The notes beneath the pieces were generated by a model that made no database searches, was not told where the DNA came from, and saw nothing but the letters and a program-made list of their open reading frames with translations. Positions 17,287-26,688 of a stretch of 64,000 nucleotides of DNA are shown here, piece by piece. Each line of letters starts with the position of its first letter. Within the stretch, counting starts at the first letter, position 1. Both the position numbers and the translations under genes were made by a program. The DNA is from Pseudomonadota bacterium (GTDB lineage Bacteria; Pseudomonadota; Gammaproteobacteria; Steroidobacterales; Steroidobacteraceae): NCBI GenBank assembly GCA_023391335.1, contig JAEWBG010000092.1, positions 44,332 to 108,331 of the forward strand. Reading direction: 5' to 3'.

Positions 17287-17733
17287 ATGAACACCATTCT
17301 CTATCTCACCGCATTGCTCGCAGGCTTAGGTCTCGCTGTTCAAGTCGGGCTCAACAGCACGATGGGGCAATTCACCGGGAATGCCGCATTCGCAGCAGTC
17401 GTGAGTTTCTGCGTTGGGCTCGCAGGGTTGGTGCTGTTCTTACTAGCAACGCGCACTGAAATCCCTTCGCGAAGCGCTCTAGCATCAGCGCCGTGGTGGG
17501 CTTGGCTCGGTGGATTGTTCGGGGCGTTCTACGTCGCGATCGCGACGATCGTCGGTCCGCGCCTCGGTGCATCCACATTGCTTGCGCTCACATTAGTGGG
17601 CCAGATCGCAACAGCTCTGGTCCTGGATCACTTCGGCTGGATCGGATTTCCTCACAATCCGATCTCGATGACGCGAGTTGCGGGCGCAGCGTTGCTGGTG
17701 TGCGGCGTGCTGCTGATTTCTCGGTCGGCTTAG
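17287..17733 (+). CDS. DMT-superfamily (DUF606/YdcZ) membrane transporter
   Basis: 148 residues with five predicted membrane spans. The pattern GLAVQVGLNSTMG at the start, then LGGLFGAFYVA and GPRLGASTLLALTLVGQIATALVLDH, is that of half-size EamA-like DUF606 proteins. It would act as a dimer in the inner membrane; substrate unknown. The stop codon is followed within three bases by a REP-like inverted repeat. Confidence 0.85.
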   Translation: MNTILYLTALLAGLGLAVQVGLNSTMGQFTGNAAFAAVVSFCVGLAGLVLFLLATRTEIPSRSALASAPWWAWLGGLFGAFYVAIATIVGPRLGASTLLALTLVGQIATALVLDHFGWIGFPHNPISMTRVAGAALLVCGVLLISRSA

Positions 17734-17735
17734 CA

Positions 17736-17832
17736 GGGGACAGATCTATTTTCTGCAATCGCTAAGCGTCGACAGGGCCGCCTCGCAATTCCTCAAGACG
17801 AGTCGTCGAAGATTCAAAATAGATCTGTCCCC
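17736..17832. repeat. GGGGACAGATCTATTTT inverted repeat between convergent genes
   Basis: The left arm at 17736-17760 (GGGGACAGATCTATTTTCTG and on) and the right arm at 17811-17832 (GATTCAAAATAGATCTGTCC and on) are inverted copies separated by about 50 bases. The element fills the gap between the convergent DMT and sensor kinase genes and overlaps the end of the kinase frame. Related single arms occur near 51663, 52737 and 57970. Confidence 0.85.
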
Positions 17833-19088
17833 TTTGATCTCGGCAGAGAGACCGTGAAGCGACTGCCTCCCTCCTCCAACGCACGGTATTCGACCTCACC
17901 ACCGTGCGCACGCGCCACTTGCCGCACGATCGACAACCCGAGTCCGTATCCGCGGCCAGCCGCCGTTTTGGCGCGTGAAGAATGAAACGGCGTGAAGATC
18001 TCAGCGCGCTCGCCAAGATCGATTCCCGGTCCGCGATCTTCAATGGCAAGCAGCGCACGGCCCTCAGAATCTTTTTCGACATGCACGCGTGAGGCGCCTC
18101 CTGCATGGCGTTGAGCATTATCGAGAAGGTTGCGTATGAGACGACGCAACAACGACGGGTCGGCGCGAATGATCACGGGCTCACCGTCCGCTTCCAAGTT
18201 GTAGTGCGCCGCCTCTTCCGCCGCCAAAGCCAGTAAATCAACATCTTCGTTGTGCAGCGGTGCAGCCGAATCCAACCGGCTTGCGAGCAAAACCTGGTCG
18301 ATCAGCTCATCGAGCTCTGCGACGTTGCGCTCTACTTCGTTACGAACCGGTTCGTACCTTTCATCCGATAGGCGTTCGACCGCAAGGCGAATGCGAGCAA
18401 GAGGCGTCCGCAATTCATGCGAGCAGTTGGCCAGCAATGTCTTCTGCGATTGCATAAGAGCGGCGATGCGTTCGGCTGCGGCATTGAAGCTGCGAGCGAG
18501 GGCCGCGACTTCATCTTTACCTCTCACGTCAACTCGCGCAGCCATATCACCCACACCCAGTCGCTCCACTCCGGACTGCAGATCCGCAAGTCGACTCGTG
18601 AGGCGCCGCGCAATCGGATACGCGCCCAGTGCAAATGCGATCACCGCTGCGACGGACAGTCCCAAGAGCTGTGGCCCATGCGGGCGCAGGTGATGCGCTG
18701 GCTGAAATGCGAGACGCCGGCCGTCGTCCAACGGAATGATCCATACCGGGCCGCCGCTCGTGAGCGTCCAACCACGCGCATGCAACACCGATGTTCGATC
18801 CAAACGCGGTAAGTCGCCCGCCTGTGCCAGCGCGGAGCCATCAGCAGCAAACAATGCGATGCCGGTGCCGAGATGTGCGCTGACTGCACCGATGATCTTC
18901 TGGTTCTCGGCTTCAGATGCAGTGGGCGGCGGTAACAACTGCTCGGCGAGCTGAGCCGCAGTCTGCATGGCAATGCGATCATCGCGAGACGAACTCGTTG
19001 CATGCCACAGTACGATGCTTGCCACGATGAACAGCGCCATCGTCGCGAGGATTGCAAAGTAGAATTGCCAATGAAGTCGACGCATCAT
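17814..19088 (-). CDS. OmpR/CpxA-type sensor histidine kinase
   Basis: 424 residues. Membrane segments lie at about 9-28 and 138-160 with a short periplasmic loop between them, then a HAMP domain (about 160-212), the phosphoacceptor H224 in NCSHELRTPLARIRL, and a HATPase domain with LIRNLLDNAQRHA and GPGIDLG. It overlaps the response regulator by four bases (ATGA). The C-terminal residues KGTDLF and the stop codon are encoded inside the neighbouring repeat, so the native tail was probably replaced. Partner genes suggest an envelope-stress or metal-type CpxAR-like system; the signal is unknown. Confidence 0.92.
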   Translation of the reverse strand: MMRRLHWQFYFAILATMALFIVASIVLWHATSSSRDDRIAMQTAAQLAEQLLPPPTASEAENQKIIGAVSAHLGTGIALFAADGSALAQAGDLPRLDRTSVLHARGWTLTSGGPVWIIPLDDGRRLAFQPAHHLRPHGPQLLGLSVAAVIAFALGAYPIARRLTSRLADLQSGVERLGVGDMAARVDVRGKDEVAALARSFNAAAERIAALMQSQKTLLANCSHELRTPLARIRLAVERLSDERYEPVRNEVERNVAELDELIDQVLLASRLDSAAPLHNEDVDLLALAAEEAAHYNLEADGEPVIIRADPSLLRRLIRNLLDNAQRHAGGASRVHVEKDSEGRALLAIEDRGPGIDLGERAEIFTPFHSSRAKTAAGRGYGLGLSIVRQVARAHGGEVEYRALEEGGSRFTVSLPRSKGTDLF

Positions 19089-19774
19089 GCATCCTGCAAC
19101 TTAGCGAAAACGTACCCGACCCCTCGCACCGTCAGAATGCGTCGCGGATGCTTTGGATCGTCTTCGATCAACGCTCTGATCCGAGAAATGTGAACGTCGA
19201 TCGAGCGGTCGAAATCCTCGAGCTCGCTGCTCTTCGTAAGCTCCATCAACGCATCGCGCGATAACACTCGGCCGGCGCGTTCCGCGAGCGCAAGCAACAG
19301 TCCAAATTGAGCGGCCGTGAGTGCCTTCTCTTGGCCATCAACACGAACCACGCGCGCACCGTGATCGATTTCCAAACGGCCAAAGCGCAATACCTGGTTC
19401 GCGAACCCAGAGCGCTGCCTTCGCAAGATCGCACGCAATCGCGCTAGCAGCTCACGCGGCTCGAACGGTTTCGGCAAGTAGTCATCGGCACCTAATTCCA
19501 AGCCCACGACCCGATCGGCGGGATCGCCTCGCGCCGTGAGCATCAGGATGGGAAGAGTCGATTCGCCACGAATCCGCCGGCAAATATCCAGACCATCGGC
19601 GTCCGGAAGCATGAGGTCGAGAATCGCTGCGTCAAACCCTCCTTGGCGCAGCAGGCGCTCGCCGTGAGACCCGGTATGAGCGATTGTTAGATGAAAGCCC
19701 GCCTCGGTTAGGTAGTCCTTCACCATCGCGGCAAGGCGAACGTCATCTTCGATCAACAATATGCGATGAGGCAT
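19085..19774 (-). CDS. OmpR-family response regulator
   Basis: 229 residues from the ATG at 19774 (MPHRILLIEDD). The receiver domain has the acidic pair E9-D10-D11, phosphorylation site D53 in ILDLMLPDADG and LTARG. The C-terminal winged helix carries RILTVRGVGYVF. It binds DNA when phosphorylated by the kinase at 17814, with which it overlaps. An in-frame start at 19849 is unlikely because it would overlap the chaperone gene and precede the conserved first strand. Confidence 0.92.
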   Translation of the reverse strand: MPHRILLIEDDVRLAAMVKDYLTEAGFHLTIAHTGSHGERLLRQGGFDAAILDLMLPDADGLDICRRIRGESTLPILMLTARGDPADRVVGLELGADDYLPKPFEPRELLARLRAILRRQRSGFANQVLRFGRLEIDHGARVVRVDGQEKALTAAQFGLLLALAERAGRVLSRDALMELTKSSELEDFDRSIDVHISRIRALIEDDPKHPRRILTVRGVGYVFAKLQDA

Positions 19775-19836
19775 TCTGGTAGGTGATGGCGCGTGCAGCT
19801 CGAAGTATCTGGCCGCACGCGCCAAATGGCCAGCGC

Positions 19837-20337
19837 TCAGTGGTGCCACCGTTGATGGCGCTTTTCAATGTTCTCGAACATCTGCTTGCGCTGTTCCGGC
19901 GTCAGCACGTCTGCCGCGTCCGCGAGCGCAGAGCTCAACCGCTGCGACGCGGAGTCCAGTGCCTGCATTTGCTGTTGGCGCAGCGTTTCGAGTTGCGCAC
20001 GATCGATTTGCGGGGCAGACAAAATCTGTTTGAACTGCGCGTGTGCTGCTGCGTGCTGGTCGCGTAGTGCAAGGACATCCTTGGCTGCGGATTGCAGAAT
20101 GGCCGTCACTTGAGTGCGCTGCTCAGCAGTCGCATCGATTCCATCCAGCATTTTGCCGACGTGGCCTTCGATGTGCTCAGCGACTTCTTCGTCCGACCAC
20201 CCATGATTCCAGCCAGAACCATGAGCGGCGACAACGGCAATGCCCGCCGTGAATAACGCAGCAGCTGCCGCGATCGAGGCGATGATGGTGCCGCGACGGC
20301 TTTTCGGGGGAGATGCGGGGGACAGGGATTCGTTCAT
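19837..20337 (-). CDS. Spy/CpxP-like periplasmic chaperone
   Basis: 166 residues from the ATG at 20337. An N-terminal membrane or signal segment at about 17-38 (TIIASIAAAAALFTAGIAVV) is followed by a helical, histidine- and glutamine-rich part. LTPEQRKQMFENIEKRHQRW near the end is the LTxxQ motif of the Spy/CpxP family, and TAEQRTQVTAIL is a second half-motif. Members bind unfolded periplasmic proteins and often damp the sensor kinase of their own operon. Its place just upstream of the regulator/kinase pair fits that feedback role. Confidence 0.85.
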   Translation of the reverse strand: MNESLSPASPPKSRRGTIIASIAAAAALFTAGIAVVAAHGSGWNHGWSDEEVAEHIEGHVGKMLDGIDATAEQRTQVTAILQSAAKDVLALRDQHAAAHAQFKQILSAPQIDRAQLETLRQQQMQALDSASQRLSSALADAADVLTPEQRKQMFENIEKRHQRWHH

Positions 20338-20508
20338 TGTCTGTGCTCCAAGTGTGAGAGGGACGATGCACAGACTGCCGACGTAGCGTTGCTGCCGAAT
20401 CGCGGCTTTGTAAAGTTGTGTTGCTGAGTTGGCGTGATAGGCAGACATGCTCACCGGCCACTGCTGCGGAGATCCGGCGCAGTAGCGCCGGATCTGAGGA
20501 CATCACTT

Positions 20509-21474
20509 CTAATTGGACGCGCCGGATGCGCTCTGCGTCTGGGCGGCCCAGCTGGGAGGCTTGCTGGTGTCGTTGAGAAAGGCGAGCGCGGTGTGCGCCA
20601 TCTCCGGCGCCATGAACATCTCGTAGTGAGTGAGATTCGGCAAAATCGCCAGGCGATTCTGGGACACGTGCTCACGCATCCAACCTCCATCCTGCAAGCC
20701 GCCGCCGAGCAGCTGATAGAACTTCACGATGTGCTCCGGTCGATACATATCGCTGTCGCCGTACACGAGCATGACCGGCATGCCGAGCTTCTTCACATCA
20801 GCCGACCAATCGTAGGGCTTGCGCATCAATGCACCCATCTGATCGAGCAGCTTCGGGAACTCTTCCGGATGCGGCGCGACGGCGGCATACATCTGGTACA
20901 TCGGTGTTTCTTTCATCGCATCCGCCATTGCGGCACCCACCTGTGCTTGCTGCGGCAGCATCTCCGGATAGAACCCATCCTGCGCGTAGCCTGCCGACAC
21001 GAGTACGAGCCGACGAACACTATCGGGATGCTGCACGGCGAGCCGGAATGCCACGCCCGCACCCAATGAATAGCCCAGCACGTCGACTTGATGAAACCCA
21101 AGTTTCGACAGAATCACCGCCATGTCATCGCCTTGCGCGATGAGGTCGATGGGACGATCACCCAGCGCAGTGCGACCGTGCCCGTGCAAATCCACGGCAA
21201 TGACCTGCCGGCTTTCGGTGAGGATAGGCATGATTGGCGCAAACATGTCCATACTGCCAAGTCCACCGTGCAGCAGGAGCACGGGCTCGCCTTCTCCACG
21301 CACCTCGTAGTAGTAGTTGACCCCGTTGACGGCAACGTGGCCGCTCTTGCTCGTACGCGTGTTTGGGGTGGACTGCGTGTTCTCATTTGCCTTCGCATCA
21401 GCCGCTGATGGAGCAGCGGACGAAATGGACGCAACAGCGCTGAGCAAGACAGCAGCAGCGATGGTTTTCATCAT
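20509..21474 (-). CDS. Secreted alpha/beta hydrolase
   Basis: 321 residues from the ATG at 21474 (GAGGT ribosome site; a second ATG follows at once). A signal peptide ends near SAAPSA. The fold starts with NYYYEVRGEGEPVLLLHGGL; the nucleophile elbow is GYSLGAG, the likely acid lies in VYGDSDMYRP, and the histidine is in LTHYE. It resembles the 3-oxoadipate enol-lactonase/esterase branch. Export suggests action in the periplasm. Substrate unknown. Confidence 0.85.
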   Translation of the reverse strand: MMKTIAAAVLLSAVASISSAAPSAADAKANENTQSTPNTRTSKSGHVAVNGVNYYYEVRGEGEPVLLLHGGLGSMDMFAPIMPILTESRQVIAVDLHGHGRTALGDRPIDLIAQGDDMAVILSKLGFHQVDVLGYSLGAGVAFRLAVQHPDSVRRLVLVSAGYAQDGFYPEMLPQQAQVGAAMADAMKETPMYQMYAAVAPHPEEFPKLLDQMGALMRKPYDWSADVKKLGMPVMLVYGDSDMYRPEHIVKFYQLLGGGLQDGGWMREHVSQNRLAILPNLTHYEMFMAPEMAHTALAFLNDTSKPPSWAAQTQSASGASN

Positions 21475-21654
21475 GACAGCACCTCGATTGATCCGTGTAT
21501 GACTGCATCTGCGCGGGGCAAACCCCGTCGATTCGTCCCAAGGACGATCGGGGGTCGCAACTTCCGACACTGGGTCTCCGAGATTTTTTGTAATCAACAG
21601 CAAGGGCACGGAACTGGGGAAGCTCCAGCTTTGTGCGATTTTCGTTGCACGTTT

Positions 21655-22980
21655 CTAGTTCAGTGCCGTTTGATGATTACCCTTCGATTGCACCGTTCGT
21701 ACAATCAAAACAGCCAGTAGCGGAATCGCAATCGCGTACACGTACTGGATGCGCGACACGCCGATTCCGAACGGAAACCAAATACCCGGCACGCCGATCG
21801 GATCGAGCAACTCGCCACCGAATAGCGCGGCCATCATCGAGGCCCACGTGACGAGCGCCAGAGCCCTCATGGGTCCCTCGCGGAGAATGCGCGCACCAAT
21901 CATGATGAACAGAGCGAGCGATAGATAGCGGACCACGCTGATCGCATTCGTCGAGTGAACCATGAGGCCGACGATCGCCACGATTCCCAACACTACAGCC
22001 GTGACGTCAATGGTCCGCCATGGACGCGGAGACCATCTATTCCACGCTAACGTCCACGCGGTCAGCGTTGGCACCCACATCCATGACGCGAGCCATGAAT
22101 AGGTGCGCAGATCTTGCAGATCGGTCCACGCAACAATGGCATTGTTGAGGCGCCTCAATCCCATGAGCGCAAGCGCAATGCCCGCGAAGATCAAGAAGCC
22201 CTTATGACTCGTGCGATTTCGACACACGAGCGTCAATCCAATCACTGCGAACATCGCAATCGGCTCGATGACCTCGACGATGTATCCCGCGATCGTTCGT
22301 TGCCATTGCGCGCGATGCAGCTCATCGCTGATCGGTCGCGGCGCGAGGATCGGCGCACTGTGCATGCCACCTGCATCCACGCTGCCCCCGGAGCCAGGAA
22401 GCATGTATGCGCGTACGGCCAGCAAGCCAGTCGTGCCCGCCGCATTGGCGGGAAGCGCGAAGATGAGCGGGCGCGTGCCGACGATGCGTGGGTCCGGTCC
22501 AATCCTGCCCGAGCCGCCGAGCAATGCGCCATTCCAATAGAGTTCGTAGCCGTGGTCGACGAGCGTTGGCCCAAGAATGGCCCACTCATTACTACCGTCG
22601 GGCACTGTTACTCCGCGTCGATACCAAGCGTAGCCGCGATAGCCGGGATGACCATGCGCCATCCACCCGCCGACGTAATCAGGTAACCCTACATCGCCAT
22701 CGTGACTACCTGGCGACGCAGTCAGATCGATCGTTTCCCAATCGCTGTCGTCTGCATCAACTTTCGCCCACTGTGCGTCATCGCCAATGTGGAAACGCCA
22801 CCCGCCATCGAGCAGCATCGCAGTCGCCCGCAGCGCTGGCGGATCGGGACGCCCGCCTGTCGCCAAGTCGGCAATCACGATCGCGAAAGCGACTAGCGTC
22901 GCAATCGCCACTCCGAAAAGGAGTTTGCGTTGTGTCAGGTCAAATGCTTTCGCGGCTGACGGCATCGACTCAGGCTTCAT
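21655..22980 (-). CDS. Membrane protein with 7TMR-DISM-like extracellular domain, no output domain
   Basis: 441 residues. One span at about 20-40, then a jelly-roll domain (GGWRFHIGDDAQWAKVDADD, YAWYRRGVTVP, YELYWNGALLGGSGRIGPDP) like the galactose-binding-like sensor part of 7TMR-DISM proteins, then about seven more spans to the C-terminus. Such modules normally carry a kinase, GGDEF or phosphatase domain at the end; here the frame stops after the last span (LIVRTVQSKGNHQTALN). An in-frame GTG at 22992 is an alternative start. It lies 38 bases after the DUF5916 gene and may be co-transcribed with it. Confidence 0.6.
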   Translation of the reverse strand: MKPESMPSAAKAFDLTQRKLLFGVAIATLVAFAIVIADLATGGRPDPPALRATAMLLDGGWRFHIGDDAQWAKVDADDSDWETIDLTASPGSHDGDVGLPDYVGGWMAHGHPGYRGYAWYRRGVTVPDGSNEWAILGPTLVDHGYELYWNGALLGGSGRIGPDPRIVGTRPLIFALPANAAGTTGLLAVRAYMLPGSGGSVDAGGMHSAPILAPRPISDELHRAQWQRTIAGYIVEVIEPIAMFAVIGLTLVCRNRTSHKGFLIFAGIALALMGLRRLNNAIVAWTDLQDLRTYSWLASWMWVPTLTAWTLAWNRWSPRPWRTIDVTAVVLGIVAIVGLMVHSTNAISVVRYLSLALFIMIGARILREGPMRALALVTWASMMAALFGGELLDPIGVPGIWFPFGIGVSRIQYVYAIAIPLLAVLIVRTVQSKGNHQTALN

Positions 22981-23018
22981 GCATTCACTCACTCTTCTTC
23001 TGAACGCGCTTCACGGAT

Positions 23019-25229
23019 TCACGCCGACGGTCCCTCGAACGTCCGTCTCCACTTCACGAACACTTGCCATTCATCGTGTTCGTCTCGTTGTCCCTCCGCA
23101 TCGTTCCCCGAACGACGTCGGGCAGTGCTGAGTCCCGCAAAGAAGGACTGCCGCCAACTCGGCCGATAGCTAAAGACGAGTGACAACGATTGATCAATGT
23201 CGCGCAGTGCCAACTCACCTAGTTTCGCCAGCCTGCCGGCATGGTGAAGCCATTCAACTCGCCAATTCGTGGCCGTGGAAACGTAGTACAGCATCGTGGC
23301 CGCTTGACCGGTCCGCGAATGCTGCGAGCCGCTCTCATCGTTCAGTCGTTCATGCGTGAGGGTAGTGAGAAGTTCGAAGCGATCATGTGGTCGGGAGCGA
23401 ACTTCAAGCCCCAGCGCATGACCATTCGCGAGATCGCCAGTGTCGAAATCCATCAGCCGCCCCACATCCCCAAATAGTCGAATCTTGGGGAACCAGGCAG
23501 TCGGACTGATGCTCGCATCTATTCTCACGAAGTTCGTGCGCCGCAATGGTAGAGCTGATGCAGCACGCTCGGCCTCATCGCGATGCCATGTCACTGAGCC
23601 ATAGGCGTTGCGAGGCGCTTCGAAGTACACGCCCGGCGCCACCCAGCGATCGATCGTCGCGCCAGTGGACAAGACGCGCTGATCCTCAATCTCGACGAAT
23701 GGCTGCAGCTCGTTGAACACGCCGACGTTGAAAAATCGAACACCGAGCTTCGCGTAGTTCTCATCGATATCCGCAGACGGCATGTAACCCGTGTCCGCAC
23801 GAAAGCCACGATCGATACGCTCGTGACGCAACTTCCAAGGAAACCGTGCCGAACCGTGAGTCCATTCCACATGCCACGCATCGCCGCCGACTGTGCCCTC
23901 GATACCTGCGAGCGGATCGCGCGTGCGGCTCATGAGCCATTGCGCCAGGACGGTGTCCGATGCCGTCGGAAACCATGCGGTGTCGATGCCGAACACGTTG
24001 TTCGCGTAGCCACTGCCTGATCGATTGGAAAAATCGAGAGCAAATCCAGCATGGGGAACGTTCCATCGCCCGCGTGCGAGCGCGACACGAGTATCCGGCA
24101 ATTCACGAACGTCGGCTCCGAATGGGCCAGGCAGGAACACCGAACTGCCTGCTTGATCATTGACGATCCAGGCAGTCGCATCTTCTCCCTCACCACGATA
24201 CGTCGCGCGCAGACCCAGCTCCGGATCCGCAATCGATCGCGTGTAGACGTATGGCATTGGCGTCTGCAACAGATCCAGCGACTCTAAAAAGATCGCACGC
24301 TTCTCCGGCAAGCTCGCGACGGTGCGCACGTTGCCGGTCAACTGTGGGGCATCGGCTTCGAGTTCGGAGAAGTCCGGATTGATGGTAGCGTCGATGACCC
24401 ATCCCGCAGACGGAATCCATTTCGCATCGAGGCCCGGATGACCTCGCGTCTCGCGATCGGACACCTCGTTATCGGTGAAGCGCGTTCCGTTGGCGGTGAA
24501 CTGCGGCGTGACAAACAGTGCACCGTGTTGCGCAGGCGTATGGATGCCCGTGACTGTAGTTGCGAAACACATGAAGCACGTTGCCTCGCGCGTCACAGGT
24601 CCCGATGCGATCTGCGTGTTCTGAGCGCGGAAACGTCCGCGGTACACCATGACCGCCCAAGGCACATCGCTGTCGTTGCGCAATCTCAGGCTCGAAAACG
24701 GGATGCGGATTTCAGCCTGCCAGCCGCGATCGTTCACGCGCGTCGCCACTTCAAATGGAAAGTCCGGTGTTTCGTCTTCACTCGCGGCGGCTTCGTCGGA
24801 CAGCCCGTCTGTCAAACTGGCGCGCGGATTGAAGCGAAAGAATTGCGAGCCGCGCCGGGTCCCTAACGCATCGACGTATAGCTGGATGTAGTCCTGTCCA
24901 GCCCGCACCCAGTCACGACGCACGAATGGCTGGCGAATCGAGTCAGGACGCGGATCGTTCGCCTCGACCGCGACATAGAAATACTTCTCGTCCCATGCGA
25001 ACCGCGCCGTGGTGCGCACTTCCGGTTTGATGTGATCGCCTGGATAGATTTCGTAAAACGCATCCAAGAGCGGTGCGTCTCTCCATGTGGCTTCATCGAG
25101 ATCGCCATCGAGCACGATGGCGCCTTCTGCACGTATCGCAGCCACTTCATTGGCCATCGCGCAGGTGCAAGGAACCGATGCCAGTAGAGACGCGCCCCAC
25201 AGCACAAAAAGCTTAAGTTTTCGCTGCAC
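23019..25229 (-). CDS. DUF5916 protein with CBM9-like N-terminal domain
   Basis: 736 residues with a signal peptide ending near CAMA-NEVAA. Residues about 33-210 form a family-9 carbohydrate-binding-like domain (AIVLDGDLDEATWRDAPLLD, then ARFAWDEKYFYVAVEANDP and WQAEIRIPFSSLRL). The rest is the DUF5916 region, predicted as an outer-membrane beta barrel (many alternating strands, FVKWRRTFEGPSA at the end). Members are common in Xanthomonadales-like and Bacteroidetes genomes and have no assigned reaction. It is divergent from the ECF sigma gene at 25294. Confidence 0.82.
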   Translation of the reverse strand: MQRKLKLFVLWGASLLASVPCTCAMANEVAAIRAEGAIVLDGDLDEATWRDAPLLDAFYEIYPGDHIKPEVRTTARFAWDEKYFYVAVEANDPRPDSIRQPFVRRDWVRAGQDYIQLYVDALGTRRGSQFFRFNPRASLTDGLSDEAAASEDETPDFPFEVATRVNDRGWQAEIRIPFSSLRLRNDSDVPWAVMVYRGRFRAQNTQIASGPVTREATCFMCFATTVTGIHTPAQHGALFVTPQFTANGTRFTDNEVSDRETRGHPGLDAKWIPSAGWVIDATINPDFSELEADAPQLTGNVRTVASLPEKRAIFLESLDLLQTPMPYVYTRSIADPELGLRATYRGEGEDATAWIVNDQAGSSVFLPGPFGADVRELPDTRVALARGRWNVPHAGFALDFSNRSGSGYANNVFGIDTAWFPTASDTVLAQWLMSRTRDPLAGIEGTVGGDAWHVEWTHGSARFPWKLRHERIDRGFRADTGYMPSADIDENYAKLGVRFFNVGVFNELQPFVEIEDQRVLSTGATIDRWVAPGVYFEAPRNAYGSVTWHRDEAERAASALPLRRTNFVRIDASISPTAWFPKIRLFGDVGRLMDFDTGDLANGHALGLEVRSRPHDRFELLTTLTHERLNDESGSQHSRTGQAATMLYYVSTATNWRVEWLHHAGRLAKLGELALRDIDQSLSLVFSYRPSWRQSFFAGLSTARRRSGNDAEGQRDEHDEWQVFVKWRRTFEGPSA

Positions 25230-25293
25230 ATCGAGTAGTTCGTCGAATCAGGCGAGATGTATCATCGGCCCGAGAATATTTTTCGGCAGGCCC

Positions 25294-25851
25294 ATGATCG
25301 AAGCCGACAGCGCTGAGGCGCTGGACACATTGATGCGCGAATACCAGAGCGGAAGTCTTGCCGCTTTCGAAGCCCTGTATCGTGCACTCGCTCCGCGCGT
25401 GAAGGGGTTCATACGCGCGCGGGTGCGCGACGAGGCGCGCACTCAGGATTTGCTCCAAGAGACTTTTCTGGAGCTGCATCGCTCACGCCATACATATCTC
25501 GCCGGCAACTCCGTCATTGGATGGGCTCTCGGCATCGCGCAGAACGTCATCCTTCGGCAGCGGCGACAACAGCGCCGGCGCGATGAGATCGAAATGGCAG
25601 CAGATGCGTTGGAAACTGATGAACAACTTGCACCGCAAACTGCGGACATCGAACTACTGCCGCTCCAAGACGCTCTCGATCGTCTATCGCCCGATTCGCG
25701 TGCGACCTGGTGGATGCGAAACATCGATGGGCTTTCATTCGAGGCCATCGCACGCCGGCTCGGTATCGCCGCGACCGCAGTGAGACTGCGTTGCAGCCGA
25801 GCTTCGCGAGTGTTGAGAGCGGCGCTGGAAAGAGGATCGGATCATGACTGA
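25294..25851 (+). CDS. ECF-type RNA polymerase sigma factor
   Basis: 185 residues from the ATG at 25294 (GGCAGG upstream). Region 2: LMREYQSGSLAAFEALYRAL with ARTQDLLQETFLELHRSR. Region 4: ALDRLSPDSRATWWMRNIDG and AIARRLGIAATAVRLRCSRA. A longer in-frame start at 25087 would lie inside the divergent DUF5916 gene and adds no conserved sequence. It overlaps the next gene by 8 bases, which encodes a likely membrane anti-sigma factor. Confidence 0.9.
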   Translation: MIEADSAEALDTLMREYQSGSLAAFEALYRALAPRVKGFIRARVRDEARTQDLLQETFLELHRSRHTYLAGNSVIGWALGIAQNVILRQRRQQRRRDEIEMAADALETDEQLAPQTADIELLPLQDALDRLSPDSRATWWMRNIDGLSFEAIARRLGIAATAVRLRCSRASRVLRAALERGSDHD

Positions 25852-26536
25852 ACACGATGTGCCCGCCTCGCTCCTGACTCAGGTTCGCGCCAACCTGGAG
25901 CCGGTAAAGCCTTTGGCTTCTCCGTCGCGTCGCGTTGTGAGTCTATTTCCGCTTGCGCTGGTTCTGTTCCTTGGCCCGCCGATATATTACGAATGGCGTG
26001 AAAACTTCTCGCAATTGCCGTCGTGGGCAAGTTGGGGTTTGTCGGCGCTTGAGTCCCTTGGCGGTATTGCACTCATGGCGCTTGCGTTGCGCCAAGCAGT
26101 GCCCGGGCTCGCGGTTCAATCTAGATCGATGTTTTCCGCGTTGGCTGCGGGCGCGCTGCTATTCACCTGCGTGTCTCTCATGACGGCGAACGTGTTGCCC
26201 ACCCCGCTACACAACCCTAGCGCTTGGTCACGTCTCGCATGGGAATGCATCGTCATGGAATTGCTGTTCGCCATTCCTTCGTTAGCCATTTCCGCTTGGC
26301 TCGTCGCGAGAGCTTTACCAACGCGTCCTGCGCTCACGGGAGCAGCCTACGGTCTAGCAGTCGGCCTCATGACCGATGCAGGTGTTCGATTGTTTTGCTG
26401 GATCGACCAACCGCTACATGTTTTCGCGGGACACGGCGGCGCCATGTTGATCGGCACCCTTGGTGGTGCACTCACAGCAGCGATCATCGAGCGCGTGAAG
26501 TATCGGCGCTTATTCCAGAGATCTACTGTCAGTTAG
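25844..26536 (+). CDS. NrsF/DUF1109-like membrane anti-sigma factor
   Basis: 230 residues: a soluble N-terminal segment of about 30 residues (DVPASLLTQVRANLEPVKPL), then about six spans. CWIDQPLHVFAGHGGAMLIG near the end is the conserved part of the NrsF group, which holds ECF sigma factors at the membrane. Overlap with the sigma gene supports stoichiometric expression. The released sigma may act on its own promoter and on the divergent DUF5916 gene, which is inference. Confidence 0.75.
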   Translation: MTEHDVPASLLTQVRANLEPVKPLASPSRRVVSLFPLALVLFLGPPIYYEWRENFSQLPSWASWGLSALESLGGIALMALALRQAVPGLAVQSRSMFSALAAGALLFTCVSLMTANVLPTPLHNPSAWSRLAWECIVMELLFAIPSLAISAWLVARALPTRPALTGAAYGLAVGLMTDAGVRLFCWIDQPLHVFAGHGGAMLIGTLGGALTAAIIERVKYRRLFQRSTVS

Positions 26537-26688
26537 CAACTCGAACTCTCACGTGAATTGATCTGCTGCCTGCAGTGTCATTGGTCGCTATTCGTGCTCA
26601 GCACGCAATACTTGTCGCTGATAGCTGCGACTTCTGTGGATCGAGCGTGTTCTTCATCGCGCCCATATCCACCAGAAGGAACACGCCG

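Noticed and set aside
22114..22686. 190-residue plus-strand frame
   Set aside because: Antisense to the DISM-like membrane protein; arginine-rich shadow composition.
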